Of a DNA stretch of 64,000 bases, positions 45,833-53,449 are shown piece after piece. The notes below the pieces were generated by a model. The model was not told where the DNA came from and ran no database searches. It was given only the letters and a program-made list of their open reading frames with translations. Location of the stretch: NCBI RefSeq assembly GCF_014646075.1, contig NZ_BMMT01000002.1, positions 520,058 to 584,057 on the forward strand, given 5' to 3'. Numbering within the stretch: the first letter of the stretch is position 1; every line of letters starts with the position of its first letter. The translations under genes were made by a program, and so were the position numbers. This DNA comes from Saccharopolyspora thermophila. Its GTDB lineage: Bacteria; Actinomycetota; Actinomycetes; Mycobacteriales; Pseudonocardiaceae.

Positions 45833-46270
45833 TCAGGTGCTGCGCTTGCGCTGGTCGCCCAGGTGCCAGATTCCGACGGCGGAGAGCAGCTCCCGCGGGT
45901 CCCAGACGACGGACTCGTCGGTGATCTTCCCGTTGCGGTGAGCCACGAAGGAGGCGCCGGTGACGGTGACCGTGCGGCCGGTCGGGGGAACGCCCATGTA
46001 CTCGCCGGTGTGCGTGCCGGTGCTCTCCCAGTGGATCGCGACGAGGTTGTCGTCCTCGATGGCGCGCAGAATCCGCATGCTGAAGCCACTGAACGCGGCG
46101 TGCTGCTCCTCGATCTGGCGAACGACCTGTTGGATGGACTCCTCGCCGGACTTCGAGTGACGTACGTAGCCGGCGTCGACCAGCTTTTCGAAGGCGGCCG
46201 TGTCGCCGTTGCCCCAGGCCCTGGTCCAGGCGTCGGTGACGCGTTCGAGCATCGTGGTCATGACCGTCAT
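45833..46270 (-). CDS. SnoaL-like / ester cyclase family protein
   Basis: This small alpha+beta barrel (NTF2-like fold) protein has 145 residues. WTRAWGNGDTAAFEKLVDAGYVRHSKSGEESI and VAIHWESTGTHTGEYMGVPPTGRTVTVTGASF with a C-terminal REL segment are typical of SnoaL-like ester cyclases, which act as isomerases, hydrolases or cyclases. Its ATG overlaps the flavin reductase stop as ATGA, so the two are coupled. The role in the pathway is unknown; handling of an unstable monooxygenase product is one possibility. Confidence 0.85.
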   Translation of the reverse strand: MTVMTTMLERVTDAWTRAWGNGDTAAFEKLVDAGYVRHSKSGEESIQQVVRQIEEQHAAFSGFSMRILRAIEDDNLVAIHWESTGTHTGEYMGVPPTGRTVTVTGASFVAHRNGKITDESVVWDPRELLSAVGIWHLGDQRKRST

Positions 46271-46800
46271 GCCTTTCCGTCCGAGGCCGGGGTCGGCCAC
46301 AGGGTGAATTCGCCGAACTTGCCGCCGCGGAACAGGAGGGCCTCGCCCTGTCCGGCGACGAGCTCCTCGATCGAGCCCACGATGACGTAGTGGTCGCCGG
46401 CCACGACCTCGGAGAGGACTTCGCAGTCGACCCAGGCGACGGCGCCGGGGATGCGCGGGGTCCCCAGCGGGCTCTCCTCGTACTCGATGCCGCGGAACTT
46501 CTCCTCGCCCTTGCGCGAGAGCGCGCGGCAGACGGGCAGCTGCTCGGTGGAGAGGATGTTCGCGGTGAAGCGCCCGAGGCAGCGCAGTGTCGGCCACGTG
46601 CTGGAGCTCTTGTCCACGCAGAAGGTGACCAGCGGCGGGTCCAGTGACAGGGACTGGAACGTGCCGACCACGAAACCACGCGGAGCGCCATCCGAGGTCA
46701 GGCCGGTGATCGCCGTGACGCCGGTGGGGAGCGCGCCGAAGACCTGACGCTGGACCGCCGGATCGATGGACGGAGGATTCCGCGTGACGACGACGGACAT
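46267..46800 (-). CDS. Flavin reductase family protein
   Basis: This 177-residue FMN-binding split-barrel protein shows GALPTGVTAITGL, VVGTFQSLSLDPPLVTFCVDKSSSTWP and ILSTEQLPVCRALS, close in pattern to the reductase at 33061-33564. It lies opposite the NtaA-like monooxygenase gene across a 414-bp control region, so it is the probable reductase of that two-component system. AAGGAG precedes the ATG at 46800. The first gene of the minus-strand run flavin reductase, SnoaL-like, hydratase, transporter, aldolase, epimerase. Confidence 0.9.
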   Translation of the reverse strand: MSVVVTRNPPSIDPAVQRQVFGALPTGVTAITGLTSDGAPRGFVVGTFQSLSLDPPLVTFCVDKSSSTWPTLRCLGRFTANILSTEQLPVCRALSRKGEEKFRGIEYEESPLGTPRIPGAVAWVDCEVLSEVVAGDHYVIVGSIEELVAGQGEALLFRGGKFGEFTLWPTPASDGKA

Positions 46801-47214
46801 GATCGGTCTCCTTACCGTGCCTGACGAGTGGCAGATGCAGACGTGGTGCGGGCGGTGCCCAGCCGGTGATGAAGGCCGCGAATCCGCCGCTGGCCCCCGA
46901 TGCGGGCCGCCCGGTCCGACCGGACGGGTAAGCCTCGTCGGCCCCTGACACGATGCGAATTCAGTTCGCTTACTGGTGATTGCGTTCAGATACTGCTTCG
47001 ACGCCGGGCGCGTGTCAACACCCGAATCGATACCGAAGCCGGGGTCGCGCGCCCGCGGATGTCGGCCTGCACAGCCGTCTTCTCGTGAGTTCGCGCCCCA
47101 TGCCCGCACCCTTGACGCGGACACACGGCCGGGGCACAATTGGCGCCTATAGTTCACTTATTGAACAACTCGTTCACTGTTCTTGTTCGGCCAGGTTCTC
47201 GCCAAGGAGGCGTG
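46801..47214. promoter_or_regulatory. Divergent control region with two inverted repeats
   Basis: The 414 bp between flavin reductase and monooxygenase carry GCGAA-ttcag-TTCGC (46955-46969), the motif GCGTTCAGATACTG (46982-46995) that recurs at 31484, and GTTCA-cttat-TGAAC (47152-47166). TTGACG at 47112 with CACAAT 17 bases later is a possible sigma-70-type promoter toward the monooxygenase. The repeats are probably IclR-family sites (inference). Confidence 0.55.
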
Positions 47215-48630
47215 ATGGGCGATCGTCCGCTCAAGCTGTTCGCTTTCGATGTTCAGGCCCCGGCGCATCTGACCGCCGGTTCGTGGCGCAACCCTGACGA
47301 CCAGGGACACCGCTACACGGACCTGCGCTACTGGACCGACACCGCGAAGCTGCTGGAGGAGGCGTGCTTTGACGGTCTCTTCCTGGCCGACACCGTCGGC
47401 TACCACGACGTCTACGCCGGCGGGCCGGACGCGGCCCTGCGGGACGCCGCCCAGTTCCCGATCAACGATCCGACGCTGCTGGTGTCGGGGATGGCCGCGG
47501 TCACCGAGCACCTGAGTTTCGGGGTCACCAGCTCGCTGACCTACGAGCAGCCGTACTCGCTGGCACGCAAGTTCAGCACCCTGGACCACCTGACCGGTGG
47601 GCGGGTCGGCTGGAACATCGTGACCTCCTACTCCGACTCGGCCGCCCGGAACCTGGGGCTGGGCAAGCAGATTCCCCACGACGAGCGCTACAACCGCGCC
47701 GAGGAGTACCTGCAGGTCTGCTACAAGCTGTGGGAGTACTCCTGGCAGGACGACGCGGTGGTCCGGGACCCGGAGACGGCGACCTACATCGAGCCCAGCC
47801 GCATCCACCCGATCAACCACCACGGACAGTACTTCCAGGTGCCCGGATTCCACCTGTGCGAGCCGTCGCCGCAGCGCACCCCGGTGTTGTTCCAGGCGGG
47901 CACCTCGTCGAAGGGTGTCACGTTCGCGGGCACGCACGCCGAGGCGGTGTTCATCAACACCATGACGCCCGAGCTCACCCGCCGCAGCGTGGACAAGGTG
48001 CGTCAGGCGGCCGCGGCTGCCGGCCGTGATCCCCGCAGCATCAAGATCACCGCGTTGATCACGGTCATCGTCGCCCCCACCGACGAGCAGGCGCAGCAGA
48101 AGTACGAGTCCCACCTGCGGTCGGTCAGCTACGTGGGCGCCCTGGCGCGGTTCGCGGGGTGGACCGGCATCGACCTGTCCGGGTACGACCCGGACATGCC
48201 CCTGAAGTACGTCGAAACCGACGCCTCGCGGTCGCTCGTCGAGATGTTCTCCAAGGCCGACCCGAGCCGGACCTGGACTCCGCGTCAGATCGCCGAGTTC
48301 CTGGGCATCGGCGGCACCGGCGCGGTCGTCGTCGGATCGCCGCAGACCGTGGCCGCCGAGCTGCGCCGCTGGCGGGACGTGGCCGACATCGACGGCATCA
48401 ACCTCAGCTACGCCAGCAAACCGGCCAGCTGGATCGACTTCATCGACCTCGCGCTGCCCGAGCTGCGCCGCCAGGAGCTCGTGCAGGACAGCTATGACCG
48501 CAGCGCGGTCACCCTGCGGGAGAAGCTCTACGGCGCGGGCCAGAACCTGACTCTGCCCGACCACCCGGCCTCCGCGCTGCGCGGCCGGCACACCGAGGCC
48601 CCGTTGACCGAGGCGAGTGCACTCGCCTGA
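47215..48630 (+). CDS. FMN-dependent monooxygenase, NtaA/SnaA/DszA family
   Basis: This large luciferase-like monooxygenase (471 residues) uses reduced FMN from a separate reductase. Family marks are the N-terminal KLFAFDVQAPAHLTAGSWRNPDD, LEEACFDGLFLADTVG, TFSTLDHLTGGRVGWNIVTS-like ARKFSTLDHLTGGRVGWN, and GRDPRSIKITALITVIV. Known relatives cleave C-N or C-S bonds (nitrilotriacetate, EDTA, dibenzothiophene sulfone). An ATG at 47215 with AAGGAGG is clear; the frame upstream to 47140 contains operator sequence. It is divergent from its probable reductase. Confidence 0.92.
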   Translation: MGDRPLKLFAFDVQAPAHLTAGSWRNPDDQGHRYTDLRYWTDTAKLLEEACFDGLFLADTVGYHDVYAGGPDAALRDAAQFPINDPTLLVSGMAAVTEHLSFGVTSSLTYEQPYSLARKFSTLDHLTGGRVGWNIVTSYSDSAARNLGLGKQIPHDERYNRAEEYLQVCYKLWEYSWQDDAVVRDPETATYIEPSRIHPINHHGQYFQVPGFHLCEPSPQRTPVLFQAGTSSKGVTFAGTHAEAVFINTMTPELTRRSVDKVRQAAAAAGRDPRSIKITALITVIVAPTDEQAQQKYESHLRSVSYVGALARFAGWTGIDLSGYDPDMPLKYVETDASRSLVEMFSKADPSRTWTPRQIAEFLGIGGTGAVVVGSPQTVAAELRRWRDVADIDGINLSYASKPASWIDFIDLALPELRRQELVQDSYDRSAVTLREKLYGAGQNLTLPDHPASALRGRHTEAPLTEASALA

Positions 48631-48671
48631 CGGCACCCCGTGTCGCAGGGTTGCCGCCATGTCCGCCGTCC

Positions 48672-48709
48672 GGGAGCGGAGCACCAGGACCACCGGGTGC
48701 TCCGCTCCC
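48672..48709. terminator. Perfect 14-bp stem after the monooxygenase gene
   Basis: GGGAGCGGAGCACC (48672-48685) and GGTGCTCCGCTCCC (48696-48709) pair perfectly around a 10-base loop, 41 bases after the monooxygenase stop, in the gap to the convergent IclR gene. Confidence 0.75.
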
Positions 48710-48847
48710 CGCGTTTGAACATGCCGGACGGCCGAGGACATTCCCATCAGCGCGGTTCTCCGGGGCCGCGGCGACCCCGACGCCGCCGGGCGCTGATGGT
48801 TCCACTGTGGACGAGCCCGGTGCGTCCCCCGGCCCTGCCGGGCAATG

Positions 48848-49651
48848 TCAGTCTTCGGCGTCAGTGGTCCACAGTGCGCTGGTCATTTGGTCCGCGGCAG
48901 CGCGCAGCCGGCTCACCGCCTGCGGAATCCTGTCCCGGCCGAACCGGTAGCGCGGTGCGTTGAGGTTGATCACGGCGACCAGCGCCCCGCCGGAGTCCCG
49001 GATCGGGCAGGACAGCGCGATCAGCCCTTCTTCGAGTTCGTTGTCGATCACCGCGTAACCCTGTTCGCGAACGTGCTCGAGCTCCCGGAAGAGGACGTCC
49101 CGGTCGGTGATCGTGTGCGGGGTGAACGCTTCGAGCTCGGCGGGCAGGAGCTCGTTGACCCGTTCGATCGGCAGTTCGGACAGGAGCACCTTTCCGCTGG
49201 AACTGGCGTGCAGCGGGTACTGCTGCCCGACCATCCGCGCCAGGCTGGACGACGTGGCGCCGACGACGTGCGACCCCTGTGCCTCCGCCACCAGATCGAG
49301 CCGGTCCGCGGAGTTGACCGCCGACAAGGTGATCGACTCGTTGAACTCGTCGGCCAGTTCCTGCAGGTAGGGCTGGACGCGGGCGACCAGGCCGGCGTAG
49401 GGGTCGGCCTTCTGTCCCAGGCGGGCGAGTTCCCACCCGAGGACGTAGTGGTTGCCGATGCGATCCACCATGCCCACCCGTTCGAGGCTGGTGAGCAGCC
49501 GGAACGCGGTGGGGCGCGAGAGGCCGACCGCCTTGGCCAGCGTCGATGCCGTGGCACCGCTCTTCTGCTGTATCGCAAGCTCCCGCAACAGGCGTACCGC
49601 CTTCAACACGGACTTGTTCAGCAGCTCCGCCGGCTCGGACGCCTCACCCAT
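48848..49651 (-). CDS. IclR family transcriptional regulator
   Basis: The 267 residues hold an HTH (ATASTLAKAVGLSRPTAFRLLTSLERVGMV) and an effector domain with LHASSSGKVLLSELP, GYAVIDNELEEGLIALSCPIRD and AVINLNAPRYRF. GAGGGG precedes the ATG at 49651; an upstream ATG at 49729 would include sequence resembling the GTTCAG motif and is rejected. It ends the catabolic cluster, convergent with the monooxygenase, and is the best candidate to read the IclR-like sites at 46801-47214. Confidence 0.92.
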   Translation of the reverse strand: MGEASEPAELLNKSVLKAVRLLRELAIQQKSGATASTLAKAVGLSRPTAFRLLTSLERVGMVDRIGNHYVLGWELARLGQKADPYAGLVARVQPYLQELADEFNESITLSAVNSADRLDLVAEAQGSHVVGATSSSLARMVGQQYPLHASSSGKVLLSELPIERVNELLPAELEAFTPHTITDRDVLFRELEHVREQGYAVIDNELEEGLIALSCPIRDSGGALVAVINLNAPRYRFGRDRIPQAVSRLRAAADQMTSALWTTDAED

Positions 49652-49779
49652 CGGCCACCCCTCAGTCCGCCTGTATTCCCTCGCTGCATCGCCCTGGAGT
49701 GTACATGCTGTCCAAATACTGAACGACATGCCGAGTGTTTGTCCTCGACGCTCGTCCCGTGTGCAGATTTGCCCCGCCT

Positions 49780-49854
49780 TGGCGCGTCATGCCGCTGCGG
49801 GCGAAGCCTGGCGGTGTGCTGGAGCGGGTGGGGCATACCGAAGCCGGGGGTAGA
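49780..49854 (+). pseudogene. Fragment of a ribB-type (DHBP synthase) gene
   Basis: About 25 codons translate as WRVMPLRAKPGGVLERVGHT and on to EAGG, which matches the substrate-binding stretch of 3,4-dihydroxybutanone-phosphate synthase (compare HVMPLLAKPGGVRQRPGHTEAG in the intact ribBA at 30165-31379). Nothing else of the enzyme is present. It differs from that gene at many positions, so it is a relic of another copy. Confidence 0.65.
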
Positions 49855-49940
49855 CGCCTCGTCGTCACCAACTCCGACGCTGCGCATCGCAGCCGTCACC
49901 AACGGCACCGGTCCTGCCAAAGACTACGGCTGCGGACTCC

Positions 49941-50957
49941 TCACTCCGCACCACCACGCCGCGGCTGAGTTCCCCGGCGTGGATTGCGGAGCACGCGCTT
50001 CTGCTGCTGCAGCTTCCTGTTCCTGATGAACGTGGCGAAATCAGGGCGCACGGCAGCGCGGAACTCCTCACGCAGCTCAGCCAACCGCGGAGTCGTCCCG
50101 GAACTCGCAGCCGCGAGCAGCTCCTTGACAGTGCACGTGAGCATGACCCCCTGCCAACCCGCGTACACCACCAGCGTGCTGATGCCCAGCACGTCATCCC
50201 AGTCCACAAGCAGGTACCCCAGGACCTGCCGCAGCCACTCATCCACCGGCGGCACGGGACGCGTGGTGATCTTGACCTCGACCAGCGCATCACCGACGAC
50301 GAGATCGGCAATGCCAAACCCACCAGCAATCTCGGGGGCCACGAGGACGGGAGCCCCCATGTCCCGGAACGTCTCACGCGCTTGCCCCGCGTACCGCGCC
50401 CATGCTTTGCCCAACGCGTCGCGCGCCTCGGGATCTTCCCCAAGGGAACGGTCTTCGGTATTCGTGATGAACCAGAATCGCCGCCGCTCGACCGACCAAT
50501 CCGGGTGCTTGTGGGCCAGACCGCTGACCTCCATCAGGTCCAGGCAGGTCGTGAGGGCACCTTGTTCCTTCTCCTCGTCGACGCACTCCGATTCGGAGTT
50601 TCCGGGCACCCGTTCCCATTCCCACAGTAGTGGTTCACTGGTGGCACCTGCAGCTCGTGACGCACACCCGCTCTTCCGCTCCATGCCCACCGACGTCAGC
50701 AGCTCCACATACCGATCCGGAGGAAGGTAGGACAGCAACTCCGCAGGCTCAGGATGATGACCGAGATCAAGGCCAATCCGAAGTTCGAAAGCCCGCCCGA
50801 CATCCTCCCACCGATCGCGCAAACCACACTCCGGCCCAGGGGAAGCCTGCAGCAACTCCCTCCAGCTGGCCTCGACATCACCAAGATGAGGCAAGTGACG
50901 CCTCAAGAACCTGGACAACGTGCTCGCCGGCCGTTGAGCCTGATCACCGATCGACAT
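49941..50957 (-). CDS. Hypothetical protein with PD-(D/E)XK nuclease-like motif
   Basis: This 338-residue protein is not one I can name. Residues in the second half read GGFGIADLVVGDALVEVKITT, the D...EVK arrangement of the PD-(D/E)XK nuclease fold, followed by QVLGYLLVDWDDVLGISTLVVYAGWQG, compatible with the rest of such a core. The N-terminal half has a helical region and a basic C-terminal tail (RNRKLQQQKRVLRNPRR). An ATG at 50957 is preferred over a GTG/ATG frame start at 51005. It lies among remnants of mobile DNA, so a restriction-like or defence role is possible, but nothing shows it. Confidence 0.7.
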   Translation of the reverse strand: MSIGDQAQRPASTLSRFLRRHLPHLGDVEASWRELLQASPGPECGLRDRWEDVGRAFELRIGLDLGHHPEPAELLSYLPPDRYVELLTSVGMERKSGCASRAAGATSEPLLWEWERVPGNSESECVDEEKEQGALTTCLDLMEVSGLAHKHPDWSVERRRFWFITNTEDRSLGEDPEARDALGKAWARYAGQARETFRDMGAPVLVAPEIAGGFGIADLVVGDALVEVKITTRPVPPVDEWLRQVLGYLLVDWDDVLGISTLVVYAGWQGVMLTCTVKELLAAASSGTTPRLAELREEFRAAVRPDFATFIRNRKLQQQKRVLRNPRRGTQPRRGGAE

Positions 50958-51040
50958 GTCCGCAGGATCCCAAAACCCAGCGACAACCCTCCAGCTCCCG
51001 ACCACACAGACGGCGCAATCGCTCGTGCAGCAGGAACATG

Positions 51041-51135
51041 GTCGGTGGGGGACTGCGCACTCCTCGGTCTCCCACCGACGCCCGAGCGGTCGCAGTTCGG
51101 GGTGGCAGGTCGGGGACTGCCCCGCGACCGCTCGG
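51041..51135. repeat. Two adjacent long stem-loops
   Basis: GTCGGTGGG (51041-51049) pairs with CCCACCGAC (51071-51079), and directly after it CCGAGCGGTCGC (51082-51093) pairs with GCGACCGCTCGG (51124-51135), the second loop holding a further GGCAG...CTGCC stem. They lie 84 bases upstream of the PD-(D/E)XK gene. They may be terminators or a structured element. Confidence 0.5.
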
Positions 51136-51441
51136 TGCCTACACGGGTATCGGCACGTCCGCCTCGTGGCGGACGCCGTCGGTCAGGTACTCCTGCAGGC
51201 AGCGCAGGAGAGCAGCCGGCTCGGGAAGTTCCCAGCCGACGTCCACCGGCGTGACACGCCAGTTGTAGGAGAGGCGGTCGTCGATCGTCGGCAGAAGCGG
51301 CACGGAGAAGTTCCTGCCGCCACTGGACCAGTACCGCATCACCGAGGTCTCGGTGGCTGGGCCGCGGACTCGGCAAACAGGAACCAGGGGACTCGTCGGG
51401 TTGCGGCAATGGGGCCACGGCATCCTGTCGCAAGCAGCGCG
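51136..51441 (-). other. Unassigned sequence joined to the isomerase remnant
   Basis: A frame open on the minus strand continues from the isomerase remnant through here (ends 51139) and reads RNFSVPLLPTIDDRLSYNWR and LLRCLQEYLTDG. It does not resemble the C-terminus of an isomerase and looks like a piece of another gene fused by a deletion. I cannot name it. Confidence 0.4.
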
Positions 51442-51989
51442 GACGTCAAGGGGCAGCTTTCGGTATGCGGAGCCCAGGAGCTCCACACCCCAGGGGCCGC
51501 GGAAGCCCGTCTTCTTGATCGCATCGATGAGAACCCTGCGACGTCGAACTCTCCTTCGCCGCTGCAGAAGGTCCGTCCGGTGAACGTGTCCGCGATGATG
51601 TCGCCTTCGAAGTTCATTGGAGCATCGTTAAGTTCGATGTGGCCGATGTACTCACCGGGAGTGTCGCCGAGGGAGGCGATGCCGACTCCGGCGCGCACGA
51701 GGTGCCAGATGTCGATGAGGATCTTACCGGCGGGGTGGTTGGCCTTCTGAACGAACTCCGGTGCTTGTTGGGGGGTGGTGACGTTGACGAAGGGCATCGG
51801 CTCGAAGACCACTCGGGTACCCGCAACAGCGGCGTCCGTGGCGAGGGCGTAGAACTCCTCAGCCATGTGATCAGGTTCGAACGGCCCACCGGTGAAGTCG
51901 CCACCGACCTTGATGTGGCGGGCACCGACCGCCTCGGCGGCACGCAGCATGTTCGCGCGCTGCTTGTCGGCCCCCGCTACGAATAGCAT
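51442..51989 (-). pseudogene. Sugar phosphate isomerase/epimerase (TIM barrel) remnant, frameshifted
   Basis: From 51989 the minus strand encodes ANMLRAAEAVGARHIKVGGD, RVVFEPMPFVNVTTPQQAPE, ILIDIWHLVRAGVGIA and HIELNDAP, the xylose-isomerase-like TIM barrel pattern with its metal-binding Glu, Asp and His. Near 51540 the frame shifts, and IDAIKKTGFRGPWGVELLGSAYRKLPL continues in another frame. The first 100 or so residues and the extreme C-terminus are missing. It is a dead gene. Confidence 0.75.
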
Positions 51990-52149
51990 GTGGAATATCT
52001 CTGCTGGGACCTCTGACTTTGCACCGCTGGCACTTGCGTGGAGGTGCAGCTGCGCGGCGCGGCCGCCTTCGTCCGCCTCCTGGACGCTGCCAACTATCGG
52101 TTCTACGGGCTGTAGGTTTGGTGGCCTCGACCGGCATGCCGGGGCGGCA

Positions 52150-52330
52150 AGAGCAAGCGGAATCGACGGCCGGTCGCCCTCGACCGCTACACGATGGCGC
52201 ATGGAGTCCGGCACAGCGTCGCCACGATCGCCCTGCGGTCCGATGTGCACTTGAAGATCGTGAGCAGTCGGCTCGGCCACTCCACGGTGGCCTTCACCTT
52301 GGACAGCTACTCCGGAGGAGGCGTCCCGCC
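52150..52330 (+). pseudogene. C-terminal remnant of a tyrosine recombinase (integrase)
   Basis: The translation HGVRHSVATIALRSDVHLKI, then VSSRLGHSTVAFTLDSYS, carries the H-x-x-R, the later His and the nucleophilic Tyr of the tyrosine-recombinase active site. The N-terminal and core-binding domains are absent upstream. It lies 60 bases from the tRNA half-gene, where the integrase gene of a tRNA-integrating element would be expected. Confidence 0.75.
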
Positions 52331-52388
52331 CTGCCCTGAACACCCGTGTGGCCCCTGTCCTTACTGGTCAGGGGCCACACGGAGGGCG

Positions 52389-52430
52389 TGGGCGATACTG
52401 GGATCGAACCAGTGACCTCTTCGGTGTGAA
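52389..52430 (-). other. 3' half of a tRNA-Val(CAC) gene, probable attachment-site remnant
   Basis: Read on the minus strand, these bases give an anticodon loop TTCACAC with anticodon CAC, the 3' anticodon arm CGAAG, AGGTC, the T-arm CACTGGTTCGATCCCAGT and the acceptor strand ATCGCCC. The 5' half of the tRNA is missing; the bases before TTCACAC do not form the D-arm or the 5' anticodon stem beyond a few positions. Such 3' halves mark att sites of elements that integrate into tRNA genes. Confidence 0.75.
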
Positions 52431-52559
52431 CGGAACGGGGTGCATCTCACAGATCGCGTGAGTACGGCTGCATACCGGCTCTGACCTGCCCTAATGTCCC
52501 TGCGTGTTGCGCTCCGTCTCAGTTGTCGCGCCTGGTTCCGTGCCGTTCCAGGCACTGGT

Positions 52560-52817
52560 TTAGGCACCGAGCCACTGCACGAGAAGCAGGTGGACTTCCT
52601 GCTGCTCTTCGAGTACCAGGTAGATCACCTGACCTGCGTGGTCGTGACCGAAGTCCCAGCGGCGAACTGGACCGTCGGGATTGGCCTCGTGCAGGGGCTT
52701 GCCATTCCAGGGGGTGAGTTGGAACACGTCGAGCACGCTGGCGTAGGCGGCCAGGGCGTCGTCCGGCAGCGCGGCGACCTGGGCCAAGACGGCCATGTCG
52801 GGGACGAGTTGGTACAC
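52560..52817 (-). CDS. Small protein paired with DUF6247, RelE-like toxin candidate
   Basis: The 85-residue protein starts at a GTG directly after the stop of the DUF6247 gene (no gap). It reads VLDVFQLTPWNGKPLHEANPDG, VRRWDFGHDHAGQVIYLVLE and VHLLLVQWLG, compatible with a compact RelE/ParE-type fold (the final beta strands and VQWL ending). In actinomycete genomes this small family commonly follows DUF6247 proteins. Toxin activity is inference. Confidence 0.7.
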   Translation of the reverse strand: MYQLVPDMAVLAQVAALPDDALAAYASVLDVFQLTPWNGKPLHEANPDGPVRRWDFGHDHAGQVIYLVLEEQQEVHLLLVQWLGA

Positions 52818-53150
52818 CTACCGGCCCAACCGCCGGCGGATCAGCGCCTGCATGTCTTCCAGCGACGCGGCGGCGGGGTTCTGGCCGGTGCTGGTGATCT
52901 GCTCGGTCTTGGCCAGCAGGCTGAAGTAGGTGCCGGGGGAGAGCTGTTCAGCGTGGGCGAGGTGACGCCACTTGTGCAGGAGCTCGAACACCTCGGTCAG
53001 ATCGTGCGATGACTTCGCGCGATCCAGGGCGAGTTCCCATTCCGCATCGAACTCGGCGGCGACCCTTGGGGTTAGGCACGCGCGGATGGTCGCGGCGTCC
53101 GCTGGTGGCGGAACCGGGTTGGTGCTCGATGCTGGGTAGGGCGCAGCCAC
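52818..53150 (-). CDS. DUF6247 family protein (candidate antitoxin)
   Basis: This 110-residue protein has a proline-rich start and then DAATIRACLTPRVAAEFDAEWELALDRAKSS, LLHKWRHLAHAEQLSPGTYFSLLAKTEQI and a helical end DMQALIRRRLGR, the pattern of DUF6247. It is mostly helical and has no recognised enzyme residues. It abuts the small gene downstream. The pair looks like a toxin-antitoxin type unit; function is unproven. Confidence 0.75.
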   Translation of the reverse strand: MAAPYPASSTNPVPPPADAATIRACLTPRVAAEFDAEWELALDRAKSSHDLTEVFELLHKWRHLAHAEQLSPGTYFSLLAKTEQITSTGQNPAAASLEDMQALIRRRLGR

Positions 53151-53449
53151 ATGACCACCATATCCGTCGACGTCAACCAGGCCGCCAAGCTGAGAGGGGC
53201 TCCGAGCGCGTTCAGAGGGTATCAGGACGCCAGGGAAGTCGTTTCGCCGCCTCTACGGCGATCTGAGGGCGTTTTCGCAGGTGGCTGGCGTCAAGTCTCG
53301 GAAGTAAGGGTGTTCTGCACGACGCGAAGAGGGCCCGACAGACCCCGAGTCGAGTTGCTACAGGGCCTCGCCCAGCCCGGATGGCGGGGTTGTGGCCCGG
53401 TATGCCCGTGGAAGACTGCGCAGAAGTCATGGGAGAGGAGACCGCATTG

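Noticed and set aside
44970..46691. Long minus-strand frame suggesting a fused hydratase
   Set aside because: The hydratase homology starts at GTG 45788 with its own ribosome site; the upstream part is out of frame with the SnoaL-like and flavin reductase genes.
52389..52430. Complete tRNA gene
   Set aside because: Only the anticodon loop to acceptor 3' strand is present; acceptor 5' strand, D-arm and most of the 5' anticodon stem are missing.
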